Assembly: GCF_014490745.1 (NCBI RefSeq)
Contig: NZ_LZEU01000001.1
Location: 1,325,501 to 1,389,500 of the forward strand
DNA length: 64,000 bases
Direction: 5' to 3'
Source: Pseudomonas alcaligenes
GTDB taxonomy: Bacteria > Pseudomonadota > Gammaproteobacteria > Pseudomonadales > Pseudomonadaceae
The notes under the pieces are model-generated. The model was not told the origin of the DNA and did no database searches. It saw only the letters and a list, made by a program, of their open reading frames with translations. Position 1 is the first letter of the stretch; every line of letters starts with the position of its first letter. This document shows positions 34,274 through 44,267 of the stretch, in pieces. A program made the position numbers and the translations under genes.

Positions 34274-35063
34274 GGCCACCTCCGCGCAGCATCAGGCCGA
34301 GGTTGTCGAGCAGTTCGCGGCTCAGGTGCAGGTAGCTTTCCGGCAGGTGCGGCAGGGTCAGGTGGATGCACAGCAGGCCGGCCAGGATGGCCATGGGAAA
34401 ACCCAGGGAGAACAGGTTGAGCGCCGGCGAGATTCGGTTGAGCAGGCCGAAGCAGAACTGCACCAGGGTCATGCAGAAGACGACCGGTAGGGTGATCAGC
34501 ACGGCGGCGGCGAGCACCCAGGACAGTGCGTGGATCAGCGTCTCGAAACCCTCGTAGCGCAGGCCACTGCCCACCGGCCAGTAGACGAAGCTCTGGTACA
34601 GCACGCTGACCGCCAGCAGGTGGCCGTCGATGGCGAAGAACAGGAACACCAGCAGCACGAAGTACAGCTGGAACAGGATCGAGGACGACGACACCCCGTT
34701 GATCGGGTCGTTGTACACCGCCATGCTCAGGCCGAGCTGGGTCGAGACCACGTCGCCGACCAGGGTGAACACGGTGAACACCAGCTGCAGCGACAGGCCC
34801 AGCAGCAGGCCGATGGCGATCTGTTCCAGGGCGGTGAGCAGGCCGTGCAGCGACAGCGGGTCGATCTGCGCCGGCGCCGGCAGGGCGGCGGCCAGGGCCA
34901 GGGTCACGGCCAGCGCGAGCAGCAGGCGCACCTGCTTGGGCACGGCCTTGTGGCTGAACAGCGGGGCGAAGCTGAACAGCGCGAGGATGCGGCAGAACGG
35001 CCACCAGTAGCCCTGCAGCTGCTGCAGGTAGTGCCCGGCCTGAAAGATCGGTTCCCCGTGCAT
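34266..35063 (-). CDS. fliR: flagellar export gate protein FliR (lateral system)
   Basis: 265 residues with five to six hydrophobic helices (for example RLLLALAVTLALAAALPA, IAIGLLLGLSLQLVFTVFTLVGDVV, LFQLYFVLLVFLFFAIDGH). The motif LGLSMAVYNDPINGVSSSSILFQLY matches the FliR signature around the STxxG region. It forms the FliPQR export pore with FliP and FliQ. The start lies 4 bases after fliQ and its end overlaps flhB by 8 bases. Confidence 0.95.
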   Translation of the reverse strand: MHGEPIFQAGHYLQQLQGYWWPFCRILALFSFAPLFSHKAVPKQVRLLLALAVTLALAAALPAPAQIDPLSLHGLLTALEQIAIGLLLGLSLQLVFTVFTLVGDVVSTQLGLSMAVYNDPINGVSSSSILFQLYFVLLVFLFFAIDGHLLAVSVLYQSFVYWPVGSGLRYEGFETLIHALSWVLAAAVLITLPVVFCMTLVQFCFGLLNRISPALNLFSLGFPMAILAGLLCIHLTLPHLPESYLHLSRELLDNLGLMLRGGGRG

Positions 35064-35067
35064 GGCA

Positions 35068-35340
35068 TCAGCCGACCAGGTGCCCGGCCTGCTTGAAGGT
35101 CTCGATGAACAGATCGCTCAGGGTGCGCAGGATCCAGTGCCCGGCGAACACCAGCATGCCCAGGGTGATCAGCAGGCGCGGCAGGAAGCTGAGCATCTGC
35201 TCGTTGATCTGGGTGGCGGCCTGGAACACGCTCACCAGCAGGCCGCCGATCAGGCTTGGCACGATCAGCACGCAGACGATCAGGGTGGTGATGTGCACGG
35301 CGTTGGAGACGATTTCGACAGCGCTGTCCGGAGTGAGCAT
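35068..35340 (-). CDS. fliQ: flagellar export gate protein FliQ (lateral system)
   Basis: 90 residues, normal for FliQ, with two transmembrane helices (VHITTLIVCVLIVPSLIGGLLVSVFQAATQINEQMLSF, which includes the FliQ signature, and LLITLGMLVFAGHWILRTL). Subunit of the FliPQR pore. Nine bases after fliP and four before fliR in the same operon. Confidence 0.95.
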   Translation of the reverse strand: MLTPDSAVEIVSNAVHITTLIVCVLIVPSLIGGLLVSVFQAATQINEQMLSFLPRLLITLGMLVFAGHWILRTLSDLFIETFKQAGHLVG

Positions 35341-35349
35341 GGCGGGTAC

Positions 35350-36105
35350 CTAGAACGGCTGCACGCTGGAGGTGAGGGTGCCCATCATCAGCGCCCAGCC
35401 ATCGACCAGAACGAAGATCATCAGCTTGAACGGCAGCGAGATCATCATCGGCGACAGCATCATCATGCCCATCGCCATCAGCACACTGGCCACCACCAGG
35501 TCGATCACCAGAAACGGAATGAAGATCATGAAGCCGAGCTGGAAGGCGGTTTTCAGCTCGCTGAGGACGAAGGCCGGCAGCAGCAGGCTGAAGTCCAGCT
35601 CCTGCAGTTTTTCCGGCACCTTCTCGCCGGCCAGAGCGACCATGGTTTCCAGCGAGGTCTTGCTGGTCTGCGCCAGCATGAAGCGCGACAGGGTGTCCTT
35701 GGCCCGGCCCAGGCCCTGTTCCAGGGTGATCTGGTCGGCTTCGAACGGCTGGTAGGCGGTGCTGTACATCTCCTGCCAGACCGGGCGCATCACCAGCATG
35801 GTCAGGCACAGGGCGATGCCGATCAGCACGTTGTTCGGCGGGCTCTGCTGCAGGCCGATGGCCTGGCGCAGGATGGCCAGCACGATGATGAAGCGGGTGA
35901 AACAGGTCATCATCATCAGCATCGCCGGCAGGAAGCCGAGCAGGGTCATGACGATGAGGATCTGCAGCTTGACGCTGAGCTCCTGGCCGTTCGCCGTGTC
36001 GTTCAGGCTGAACAGCGAGACTTCGCCCCCTGCCGCCTGGGCCAGCAGCGGGCACAGGCCCGCCAGCAGCAGGCCCGTGCGGGCAAGGGTGCGTGCGCGG
36101 ATCAT
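35350..36105 (-). CDS. fliP: flagellar export gate protein FliP (lateral system)
   Basis: 251 residues with a cleavable signal peptide (LARTGLLLAGLCPLLAQAAG), typical of FliP. The core SVKLQILIVMTLLGFLPAMLMMMTCFTRFIIVLAILRQAIGLQQSPPNNVLIGIAL and the second block FIPFLVIDLVVASVLMAMGMMMLSPMMISLPFKLMIFVLVDGW are the two FliP signatures (described here by their landmarks FTRFIIVL and ISLPFKLM). It overlaps fliN by 4 bases: there is no fliO gene in between, unlike most polar systems. Confidence 0.96.
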   Translation of the reverse strand: MIRARTLARTGLLLAGLCPLLAQAAGGEVSLFSLNDTANGQELSVKLQILIVMTLLGFLPAMLMMMTCFTRFIIVLAILRQAIGLQQSPPNNVLIGIALCLTMLVMRPVWQEMYSTAYQPFEADQITLEQGLGRAKDTLSRFMLAQTSKTSLETMVALAGEKVPEKLQELDFSLLLPAFVLSELKTAFQLGFMIFIPFLVIDLVVASVLMAMGMMMLSPMMISLPFKLMIFVLVDGWALMMGTLTSSVQPF

Positions 36106-36467
36106 GCGCGCAGGTCGCTCAGGCCGCTGCCGGACAGCTCGACGATGCGCAGGCCGTAGCTGCCATTCATCACCACCACTTCGGCCTTGGCGAACAGGGC
36201 GCCGTTGACCTTCACATCGAGCGGCTCGCCGGCCAGCTTGTCGAGCACGATCACGCTGCTGGCATCGACTTCCATCAGCTCCTTGAGGGAGATCTCGGTG
36301 GAGGCGACCTCCAGGGTGACGTTGACCGGGATCTTGCCGAAGAAGCTCAGATCCTGCTGCGGCAGGCTGGCGTCCGGCACGGACTCCTCGCTGACGGGGG
36401 TGGCCAGGGCCAGGTCGCCGTCGCCGATCAGGGCGTCGAAATCGTTATCGGAAAGGGAGCCGTTCAT
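36102..36467 (-). CDS. fliN: flagellar motor switch protein FliN (lateral system)
   Basis: 121 residues. An acidic N-terminal extension of about 40 residues precedes one SpoA domain: FFGKIPVNVTLEVASTEISLKELMEVDASSVIVLDKLAGEPLDVKVNGALFAKAEVVVMNG, recognised by IPVNVTLEV, GSVIxLDKxAGEPLDV and NGxLxAxGEVVVxN patterns. It forms the C-ring base with FliM. Start overlaps the fliM stop by 4 bases. Confidence 0.95.
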   Translation of the reverse strand: MNGSLSDNDFDALIGDGDLALATPVSEESVPDASLPQQDLSFFGKIPVNVTLEVASTEISLKELMEVDASSVIVLDKLAGEPLDVKVNGALFAKAEVVVMNGSYGLRIVELSGSGLSDLRA

Positions 36468-37303
36468 GGGTTTTTCACGCTCTCAAGGGAGGTTAGAAAG
36501 AGGGAGCCGTCGTCTTCGAAAATGCTGCCGCGGAACAGCCGCTGCTGGTTGACCCGCACTTCGCTGCGCTCCAGCAGGCGCACCATGAGGATGTCGCCCA
36601 GGCGCAGTTCGAGCACCTGTGCCAGCGGCATCTGCAGGGCGGCCACCACGCACTCCAGGCGCACCGGCAGGTGCTGGATATGGTGGGCCGGATTGCCACT
36701 CAGGCTACTGCCGGCCGGGCCGGTCAGGCGGGTGGTCAGCTCGTCGACCAGCTGGTTGTCCAGGTACAGGTAGATCGACGACTGGGTGCCGCTCAGGTGG
36801 CTGGTGTAGGTGAACTCGGCCACGTACTCCCAGACCGCCTGATCGAAATCGTTGTCGTGGTTGCTCAGCGGGCCGAAGGTCGAACCGGACAGCAGGCTGC
36901 GGGCGAAGATCTGCGTGATGTCCATACCCAGGCGCTGGCGCATGCGCTGCTCGGAGGTGCTGATCGGCGTCTGCTCGTGGCTGGGCAGCCCGGTGCCACC
37001 GTAGTAGCACTCCAGGGCTTCGGTCAGCAGCGGCCGGTCGATGGCGAAACCGACTTTGCCGAGGCTGGCCTTATAGATGCACTCGGGAGCACTTTCGCGC
37101 TCTTCGTGAACATCCACTTTATGCAGTTCGAGATTGATCCGGTAATTGCGCAGGAAATAGTCGCTGATTGCCCGCGGGTATTTGCTGGCAATTTCCCGAA
37201 TGAATTGCGGAATCTTGTGATAGTGCCGGCCCAACTTCTGCGGTTTTAACCGGGTCAGACTTTCCGCGGGCACGCGATGATAGACTTTGGAGTGACCAGT
37301 CAT
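36464..37303 (-). CDS. fliM: divergent FliM-type motor switch protein (lateral system), no CheY-binding N-terminus
   Basis: 279 residues from the ATG at 37303; an ATG at 37342 is also possible and neither has a good ribosome site. Identity rests on position (first gene of fliM-fliN-fliPQR-flhBA) and on the C-terminal SpoA domain: VRLECVVAALQMPLAQVLELRLGDILMV, RSEVRVNQQRLFRGSIFEDDG. The middle part (CYYGGTGLP, GMDITQIFARSL) resembles FliM-M only weakly. The EIDALL CheY-P-binding motif normally at the extreme N-terminus is absent with either start. It should still link FliG to FliN in the C-ring. Confidence 0.85.
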   Translation of the reverse strand: MTGHSKVYHRVPAESLTRLKPQKLGRHYHKIPQFIREIASKYPRAISDYFLRNYRINLELHKVDVHEERESAPECIYKASLGKVGFAIDRPLLTEALECYYGGTGLPSHEQTPISTSEQRMRQRLGMDITQIFARSLLSGSTFGPLSNHDNDFDQAVWEYVAEFTYTSHLSGTQSSIYLYLDNQLVDELTTRLTGPAGSSLSGNPAHHIQHLPVRLECVVAALQMPLAQVLELRLGDILMVRLLERSEVRVNQQRLFRGSIFEDDGSLFLTSLESVKNP

Positions 37304-37809
37304 GGTGCTGAGCCGTAATTCCTGATTTGCCCTGCAGGACATTCAATCGTCGCCGGACGATCTCTGCAGGAGACCCCGACAACACTGATACGCTGCTGCC
37401 GCATGGCAGGGGAAGCGCCTGTAGCCCTCGCTGGCCCTGGCTGGGCGCGGCTACTGGCATGGGCGAAGTCTAGGCGCGGAAGGGCTGAAAATTTAAATCA
37501 ATAAATCTCAAATGGTGTCTTTGAGAACGCCTGCGGCGGCTTGATTTAATTTAAGCAGAAGTAATTTCGTGAATTTCGTCACTTTTGCTAGGTTGCCCTG
37601 CGTGTGACGGATTGGGGGCTTTGAAGTTCCCCGGAAGTTGTTCGCACAAGGCACTAAGGCGACCCTGTGTGGAGCCATATTAAATGCCAATGAAGAATTT
37701 TTTGCGCAGTAGCAGTTCACATTGCGCAGCCATGCATCCTTGATTGCCGAGTGTCGGCAGCGCGAACAGGTAATTGCCGTTGAAGTCTCTCAGCCAAGCA
37801 GTGAGTTAT
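37304..37809. promoter_or_regulatory. divergent fliM-lafK control region with AT-rich core
   Basis: About 500 bases without a supported gene. From 37488 to 37575 the DNA is strikingly AT-rich for this genome (AATTTAAATCAATAAATC, TTGATTTAATTTAAGCAG), as is common where H-NS/MvaT-type silencers bind. TGCGCAGTAGCAGTTCACAT carries a direct repeat of TGCGCAG at 37703 and 37723. No close match to a sigma54 or sigma28 promoter was found on either strand. It must drive both the export/switch operon and the master activator. Confidence 0.6.
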
Positions 37810-39171
<1,362 letters not shown>

Positions 39172-39190
39172 CCTTGCCCGGAGCACAAGC

Positions 39191-39526
39191 ATGACCGCCA
39201 TCTCGCAGATTCAGCAGGGCCTGCTCGGCCAGCTGGAGCAGTTCAGTCACATCGCCGAAGGCGCGGCGATCAGCCCGGCCCAGCTGCAGGGCAGCCCGGC
39301 CGCCGCAACCGGTATCGCGGACAGCTTCGAGCAGGCGCTGCGTGCGGTGGATGCCGACCAGCAGCAGGCCGGGGCAGCCATGGCCGCGGTGGACAGCGGC
39401 AAGAGCGAGGATCTGGTCGGCGCGATGATCGACAGCCAGAAGGCCAGCCTGTCCTTCACCGCTCTGCTGCAGGTGCGCAACAAGCTCGCCGGCGCCTTCG
39501 ACGACATCATGAGAATGCCCCTCTGA
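39191..39526 (+). CDS. fliE: MS-ring-rod junction protein FliE (lateral system)
   Basis: 111 residues; GGAG lies upstream. The C-terminal half has the FliE signature: SFEQALRAVDADQQQAG, LVGAMIDSQKASLSFTALLQVRNKLAGAFDDIMRM. It is the first exported rod component and joins the MS ring to the proximal rod. First gene of fliEFGHIJ, 19 bases after lafK. Confidence 0.95.
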   Translation: MTAISQIQQGLLGQLEQFSHIAEGAAISPAQLQGSPAAATGIADSFEQALRAVDADQQQAGAAMAAVDSGKSEDLVGAMIDSQKASLSFTALLQVRNKLAGAFDDIMRMPL

Positions 39527-39545
39527 CGGGCCCGGGTAAGCCAAC

Positions 39546-41219
39546 GTGCTGCAACTGATCAAGAGCAAACTGCCCGCCAGCGGCTTCAAGCTGGATCCGC
39601 GCCTGGGCCTGCTAGGCATGGCCGCGCTGGCCGCCGTGATGGCCATCGGCGTGGTCTTCTACCTGTGGCGCGACAACGAGTCGTTCCGTCCGCTGTACGG
39701 CGCTGGCGAGGCCTTCCCGGCCGCCGAAGCCATGCAGGTGCTGGATGCCGAAGCGCTGCCCTATCACCTGCACCCGCAGAGCGGGCAGATCCTGGTGCGC
39801 GAGGCCGATATGGCGCGTGCGCGCATGCTGCTCGCCGCCAAGGGCGTGAAGGTGGCGGTGCCGGCCGGCTACGAGCTGTTCGACAAGGAGGAGCCGCTGG
39901 GTACCAGCCAGTTCGTTCAGGACGTGCGCCTCAAGCGCAGCCTGGAAGGTGAGCTGGCGCGCACCGTGATGGCCCTCAAGGGCATCGAGCAGGCCCGCGT
40001 GCACCTGGCCCTGGAGGAGAACAGCTCCTTCGTGGTCAGCCGCCGCGACCCGGCCAAGGCCTCGGTGATGCTGCGCCTCAACCCCGGCTACAAGCTCAAG
40101 CCCGAGCAGGTGGCGGCCATCGTCAACCTGGTGGCCGGCAGCGTGCCGCAGCTCAAGCCCGAGGACGTCAGCGTGGTCGACCAGCATGGTGCGCTGCTCT
40201 CGCGCGGCATCGGCGCCTGGGGCGGGCCGTCGCAGAACTGGGAAGTGGTTGATGACTACCAGCAGAAGGCGGTGGCCAATATCGAACAGGTGCTGGCGCC
40301 GATCCTCGGCAACGGCAACTACCGCATCAGCGTCTCCGCCGATATCGACTTCAGCCAGAAGGAAGAAACCTTCCAGGCCTATGGCGAGGCACCGCGCCTG
40401 CGCAGCGAAGTGCTGCGCAACGAGAGCACCCTGGATCAGCTGGCCCTTGGCGTGCCCGGCTCGCTGAGCAATCGCCCGGCCCCGACGCCTGCGCCGGCAC
40501 CGGCCGATCCGAATGCGCCGCCGACCGCCGAGGGGCTGAAGACCAGCAACCCGGCGGCCACCTCGACGCGCAACGAGACCACCCGCAACAACGATTTCGA
40601 CCAGAGCGTCACCCACATCAAGTACCCGGCCTTTGCCCTGCGCCAGCAGAGCGTGGCGGTGGTACTGAATGCCGCCAACGCCCCCGAAGGCGGTTGGAAC
40701 GACAAGGCGCGCGCCGACCTGGAAGCGATGATCAAGAGCGCCGTGGGCTTCAGCGACAAGCGCGGCGATGTGATCACCCTCAGCGTGTTCCCCTTCACCC
40801 AGGGCGATCTGCCGTTGGATGAGGCGTTGCCCTGGTGGGAGAAGGACTCGGTGCTCGGCCTGGTCAAGTTCGCCGTACTCGGCCTGATCAGCCTGCTGCT
40901 GGTGCTGCTGGTGGTACGCCCGGCGCTGCGCAACCTGACCCAGCGCAGCACCGTCACGGCGCTGCCGGCCGGGGAGCAGGAATACGCCCTGCCCAAGGAG
41001 GCCGAGCGGCGCCTGCAGTTCGCCAATGAGGAACTGGGCGGGGTGAACATTCTTGGCGAGCTCAACCCGCTGTCGGAAATCCGTCTGCCGGCGCCGGGCT
41101 CCGGTCTGGAACTGCAGGTCGAGCACCTGCAGATGCTGGCGAAAAACGATCCCGAGCGCGTCTCGGAAGTGATCAAGCACTGGATAGGGCGCAATGAAAG
41201 AGACCTCAAACCAGCCTAA
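39546..41219 (+). CDS. fliF: MS-ring protein FliF (lateral system)
   Basis: 557 residues from a GTG at 39546. Two transmembrane helices (about 24-42 and 440-460, VLGLVKFAVLGLISLLLVLLVV) bracket the periplasmic ring-building domains. Recognisable blocks: SFRPLYGAGEAFPAAEAMQVLD, KGVKVAVPAGYELFD, LGTSQFVQ and KRSLEGELARTV near residues 115-140, and DVSVVDQHGALLSRG. A Pro/Ala-rich loop (about 315-340) precedes the second membrane helix. The last 26 bases overlap fliG, whose product binds its C-terminal tail. Confidence 0.97.
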   Translation: MLQLIKSKLPASGFKLDPRLGLLGMAALAAVMAIGVVFYLWRDNESFRPLYGAGEAFPAAEAMQVLDAEALPYHLHPQSGQILVREADMARARMLLAAKGVKVAVPAGYELFDKEEPLGTSQFVQDVRLKRSLEGELARTVMALKGIEQARVHLALEENSSFVVSRRDPAKASVMLRLNPGYKLKPEQVAAIVNLVAGSVPQLKPEDVSVVDQHGALLSRGIGAWGGPSQNWEVVDDYQQKAVANIEQVLAPILGNGNYRISVSADIDFSQKEETFQAYGEAPRLRSEVLRNESTLDQLALGVPGSLSNRPAPTPAPAPADPNAPPTAEGLKTSNPAATSTRNETTRNNDFDQSVTHIKYPAFALRQQSVAVVLNAANAPEGGWNDKARADLEAMIKSAVGFSDKRGDVITLSVFPFTQGDLPLDEALPWWEKDSVLGLVKFAVLGLISLLLVLLVVRPALRNLTQRSTVTALPAGEQEYALPKEAERRLQFANEELGGVNILGELNPLSEIRLPAPGSGLELQVEHLQMLAKNDPERVSEVIKHWIGRNERDLKPA

Positions 41220-42243
41220 CGACGGGCGCGAGCTGAAACCGCGCGCCCCGGCGCGTGCGGTCGGCTCCATGGAGCAGGCGGCGATCCTCATGCTGAGCAT
41301 GGGCGACGACATCTCCGCCGGCGTGCTCAAGCATTTCTCCCGCGAGGAAATCATCGGCATCAGCCAGGCCATGGCGCGCCTGTCCAACGTCAAGCAACCG
41401 ATGGTCTCCGACGTGATCGGCCGCTTCTTCGAGGACTACAAGGAGCAGAGCAGCATCAAGGGCGCCTCGCGTGGCTACCTTGCCGGCATGCTCGGCAAGG
41501 CGCTCGGCGGCGAGATCACCCGCAACCTGCTGGACAGCATCTACGGCGAGGAAATCCGCGCCAAGATGGCCAAGCTGGAATGGATCGACCCGCGCCAGTT
41601 CGCCGCGCTGATCGCCAAGGAGCACGCGCAGATGCAGGCGGTGTTCCTTGCCTTCCTGCCGCCGGGCATGGCCACTGACGTGCTCGAGTGCATGCCGGTG
41701 GAGCGCCAGGACGAGCTGCTCTATCGCATCGCCAACCTCAGTGAAGTGAACAGCGACGTGATCGCCGAGCTGGAGCAGCTGATCGACCGCAGCCTCAGCG
41801 TGCTCTCCACCCAGGGCTCACAGGTGCGCGGGGTGAAGCAGGCGGCCGACATCATGAACCGCTTCAAGGGCGACCGGAACCAGATGTTCGAGTTGCTGCG
41901 CGCACACAACGAAGACCTGGTGACGCGCATCGAAGACGAGATGTACGACTTCTTCATCCTCTCGCGGCAGAACCCGGATGTGCTGCAGACCCTGCTCGAA
42001 GCCATCCCGCTGGAAGAGTGGGTGGTCGCCCTCAAGGGCGCCGAGCCGGCGCTGGTCAAGGCCATCCAGGGCGCGTTGCCCAAGCGCCAGGCGCAGCAGA
42101 TGGAATCCATCAGCCGGCGTCAGGGCCCGGTGCCGCTGAGCCGCGTCGAGCAGGTGCGCAAGGACATCATGGCGGTGGTACGCGAGATGTCCGCCGAGGG
42201 TGAATTGCAGATCCAGCTGTTCCGCGAACAGACGGTGGAATGA
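41194..42243 (+). CDS. fliG: motor switch rotor protein FliG (lateral system)
   Basis: 349 residues. The FliG core SMEQAAILMLSMGDDISAGVLKHFSREEI at the N-terminus, the middle domain with EHAQMQAVFLAFLPPGMATDVLECMP (an EHPQ-like EHAQ motif) and the C-terminal torque domain with RIEDEMYDFFILSRQNPDVLQTLLEAIPLEEWVVALKGA are present. It couples the MS ring to MotA and FliM. It starts within fliF and ends in an ATGA overlap with fliH. Confidence 0.96.
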   Translation: MKETSNQPNDGRELKPRAPARAVGSMEQAAILMLSMGDDISAGVLKHFSREEIIGISQAMARLSNVKQPMVSDVIGRFFEDYKEQSSIKGASRGYLAGMLGKALGGEITRNLLDSIYGEEIRAKMAKLEWIDPRQFAALIAKEHAQMQAVFLAFLPPGMATDVLECMPVERQDELLYRIANLSEVNSDVIAELEQLIDRSLSVLSTQGSQVRGVKQAADIMNRFKGDRNQMFELLRAHNEDLVTRIEDEMYDFFILSRQNPDVLQTLLEAIPLEEWVVALKGAEPALVKAIQGALPKRQAQQMESISRRQGPVPLSRVEQVRKDIMAVVREMSAEGELQIQLFREQTVE

Positions 42244-42938
42244 CGATGACGGTCAAGGTGATCAAGGGTGTCGGGCGCAACTGGCGGCCGTACCGCTTCC
42301 CGCCACGCGCCAGCGGCATGCCCGGCGGCGACTGGGGCGGCGATCCGGCGCAGTTGCAGCGAGCAGTGGCCGATGGCTTCCAGGAAGGTCTCGACAAGGG
42401 CTACGCCGAAGGCCTGCAGCAGGGCCGCGAGGCCGGCCAGCGCGAGGGCTACGACCAGGGCCGCCAGGAGGGCCAGCGCCGCGGTCGCGACGAGGGTCGC
42501 GGCGAAGGCCGCCAGGCCTTCGAGGATGCCGCACGGCCGCTGGAACAGGTGGCCGCGGAGTTCCGCCGTTTCGCCCAGGACTTCGAGCTGGCGCGCCAGG
42601 AACAGCTGCTGGAACTGGTGAAGAAGGTCGCCAAGCAGGTCATCCGCTGCGAACTGACCCTGCATCCGACCCAGTTGCTGAGCCTGGCCGAAGAGGCCCT
42701 GGCGGCCATGCCGGGCGAGCCGGGCGAGGTGCAGATCCTGCTCAACCCGGAAGAGTGTGCGCGTATCCGCGAGCTGGCGCCGGAACGCGCGGCGGCCTGG
42801 AAACTGATCGCCGATGAACGTCTGGGCCTTGGCGAATGCCGGGTGATCACCGCCCAGGCGGAGGCCGACATCGGCTGCCAGCAGCGTCTGGATAGCTGCA
42901 TGGATGCCCTCGGCGACCACGTGCGGGCCGAGGCCTGA
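42240..42938 (+). CDS. fliH: export ATPase regulator FliH (lateral system)
   Basis: 232 residues. Residues about 55-95 carry the Gly/Arg-rich GxxxG-like repeats typical of FliH/YscL (GREAGQREGYDQGRQEGQ and similar), a helical dimerisation segment. The C-terminal half (QLLELVKKVAKQVIRCELTLHP, QILLNPEECARIRE, IGCQQRLDSCMDALGDHV) binds the ATPase FliI. A start at ATG 42246 is equally possible. Two bases separate it from fliI. Confidence 0.93.
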   Translation: MTMTVKVIKGVGRNWRPYRFPPRASGMPGGDWGGDPAQLQRAVADGFQEGLDKGYAEGLQQGREAGQREGYDQGRQEGQRRGRDEGRGEGRQAFEDAARPLEQVAAEFRRFAQDFELARQEQLLELVKKVAKQVIRCELTLHPTQLLSLAEEALAAMPGEPGEVQILLNPEECARIRELAPERAAAWKLIADERLGLGECRVITAQAEADIGCQQRLDSCMDALGDHVRAEA

Positions 42939-42940
42939 CG

Positions 42941-44266
42941 ATGGCCCTGGGCGAAGCCTTCCGCCTCGACGAGGCGCTGCGCACCCTCGATGCGGTGCCG
43001 CTGGCCAAGGTCAGCGGGCGCCTGGTGCGGGTTTCCGGGCTGCTCCTGGAAAGCCTCGGCTGCCGGCGCATGACCGGCCAGCGCTGCCTGGTCGAACAGG
43101 CCGACGGCAGCCTGCTGGAGGCCCAGGTGGTCGGCTTCAACCGCGACATCACCTACCTCATGCCGTTCAAGAAACCCATGGGCCTGACCGCCGGTTCGCG
43201 GGTGTTCCCGGCCGAGGAAGCGACGGCCTTGCGCATCGACGAATCCTGGCTGGGGCGGGTGGTCAACGGCCTCGGCGAGCCGCTCGACGAACTGGGCAAA
43301 CTCAACGGGCGCGATGTGCTGCCGGCCGAGCTGCCGGCGGTCAACCCGCTCAAGCGCCGCCCGGTCGGCGAGGCGCTAGATGTCGGCGTGCGCGCGATCA
43401 ATGCCCTGCTCACCGTCGGCAAGGGCCAGCGCGTTGGCCTGTTCGCCGGCAGCGGGGTGGGCAAGAGCGTGCTGCTCGGCATGATCACCCGGCAGACCAA
43501 GGCCGACGTGGTGGTGGTCGGCCTGATTGGCGAGCGCGGCCGCGAGGTGCAGGAGTTCATTCTCCATTCCCTCGGCGAAGAAGGGCTGCGCAAGGCCGTG
43601 GTGGTGGTGGCGCCGGCCAACGAATCGCCACTGATGCGACTCAAGGCTGCCGAGCTGTGCCACAGCATCGCCGCCTATTTCCGCGACCAGGGCCACGACG
43701 TTCTGCTGCTGGTCGATTCGCTGACCCGTTACGCCATGGCCCAGCGCGAGATCGCCCTGGCCCTCGGCGAGCCGCCGGCGACCAAGGGTTACCCGCCGTC
43801 GGTGTTCGGCATGCTCCCCGAGCTGGTGGAGAGTGCCGGCAACGGTGCCAGCGAGCGCGGCAGCCTGAGTGCGCTGTACACCGTGCTGGCCGAAGGCGAC
43901 GACCAGCAGGATCCGATCGTCGACTGCGCCCGTGCCATCCTCGACGGTCACATCGTGCTGTCACGCCGCCTGGCCGATGTCGGCCACTACCCGGCCATCG
44001 ATATCGCCGCCTCGGTCAGCCGCTGCATGAGCCAGGTCAGCGCCGCGCCGCAGCAGCGCGCGGCCCGCCAGTTCAAGGAGTTCTACAGCCTGTTCGAGAA
44101 GATCAAGGAACTGATCCCGCTCGGCGGCTACACCCCCGGCATGGATGCCAAGACCGACCGCGCGGTGCAGCTGGCCCCGGCCCTGGAGCGCTTCCTGCGC
44201 CAGGAAGTGGGCGAGGGCAGCGAGCTGGCCACCAGCATTGCCACCTTGCAGGGCATCCTCAAATAA
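42941..44266 (+). CDS. fliI: flagellar type III export ATPase FliI (lateral system)
   Basis: 441 residues. Walker A (GLFAGSGVGKSVLLGM, near residue 170), VVVGLIGERGREVQEFI, Walker B (VLLLVDSLTRYAMAQREIALALGEPPATKGYPPSVF landmarks LLLVDSLTR and the DCCD-site region) and the C-terminal GSELATSIATLQGIL are all intact. It is the F1-like hexameric ATPase that energises substrate unfolding/loading at the export gate. Follows fliH by 2 bases. Confidence 0.97.
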   Translation: MALGEAFRLDEALRTLDAVPLAKVSGRLVRVSGLLLESLGCRRMTGQRCLVEQADGSLLEAQVVGFNRDITYLMPFKKPMGLTAGSRVFPAEEATALRIDESWLGRVVNGLGEPLDELGKLNGRDVLPAELPAVNPLKRRPVGEALDVGVRAINALLTVGKGQRVGLFAGSGVGKSVLLGMITRQTKADVVVVGLIGERGREVQEFILHSLGEEGLRKAVVVVAPANESPLMRLKAAELCHSIAAYFRDQGHDVLLLVDSLTRYAMAQREIALALGEPPATKGYPPSVFGMLPELVESAGNGASERGSLSALYTVLAEGDDQQDPIVDCARAILDGHIVLSRRLADVGHYPAIDIAASVSRCMSQVSAAPQQRAARQFKEFYSLFEKIKELIPLGGYTPGMDAKTDRAVQLAPALERFLRQEVGEGSELATSIATLQGILK

Positions 44267-44267
44267 C

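Noticed and set aside
37661..37700. TTGGCATTTAATATGGCTCC on the minus strand as a sigma54 promoter for fliM.
   Set aside because: GG to GC spacing is 11 rather than 10 and the -12 box is poor.
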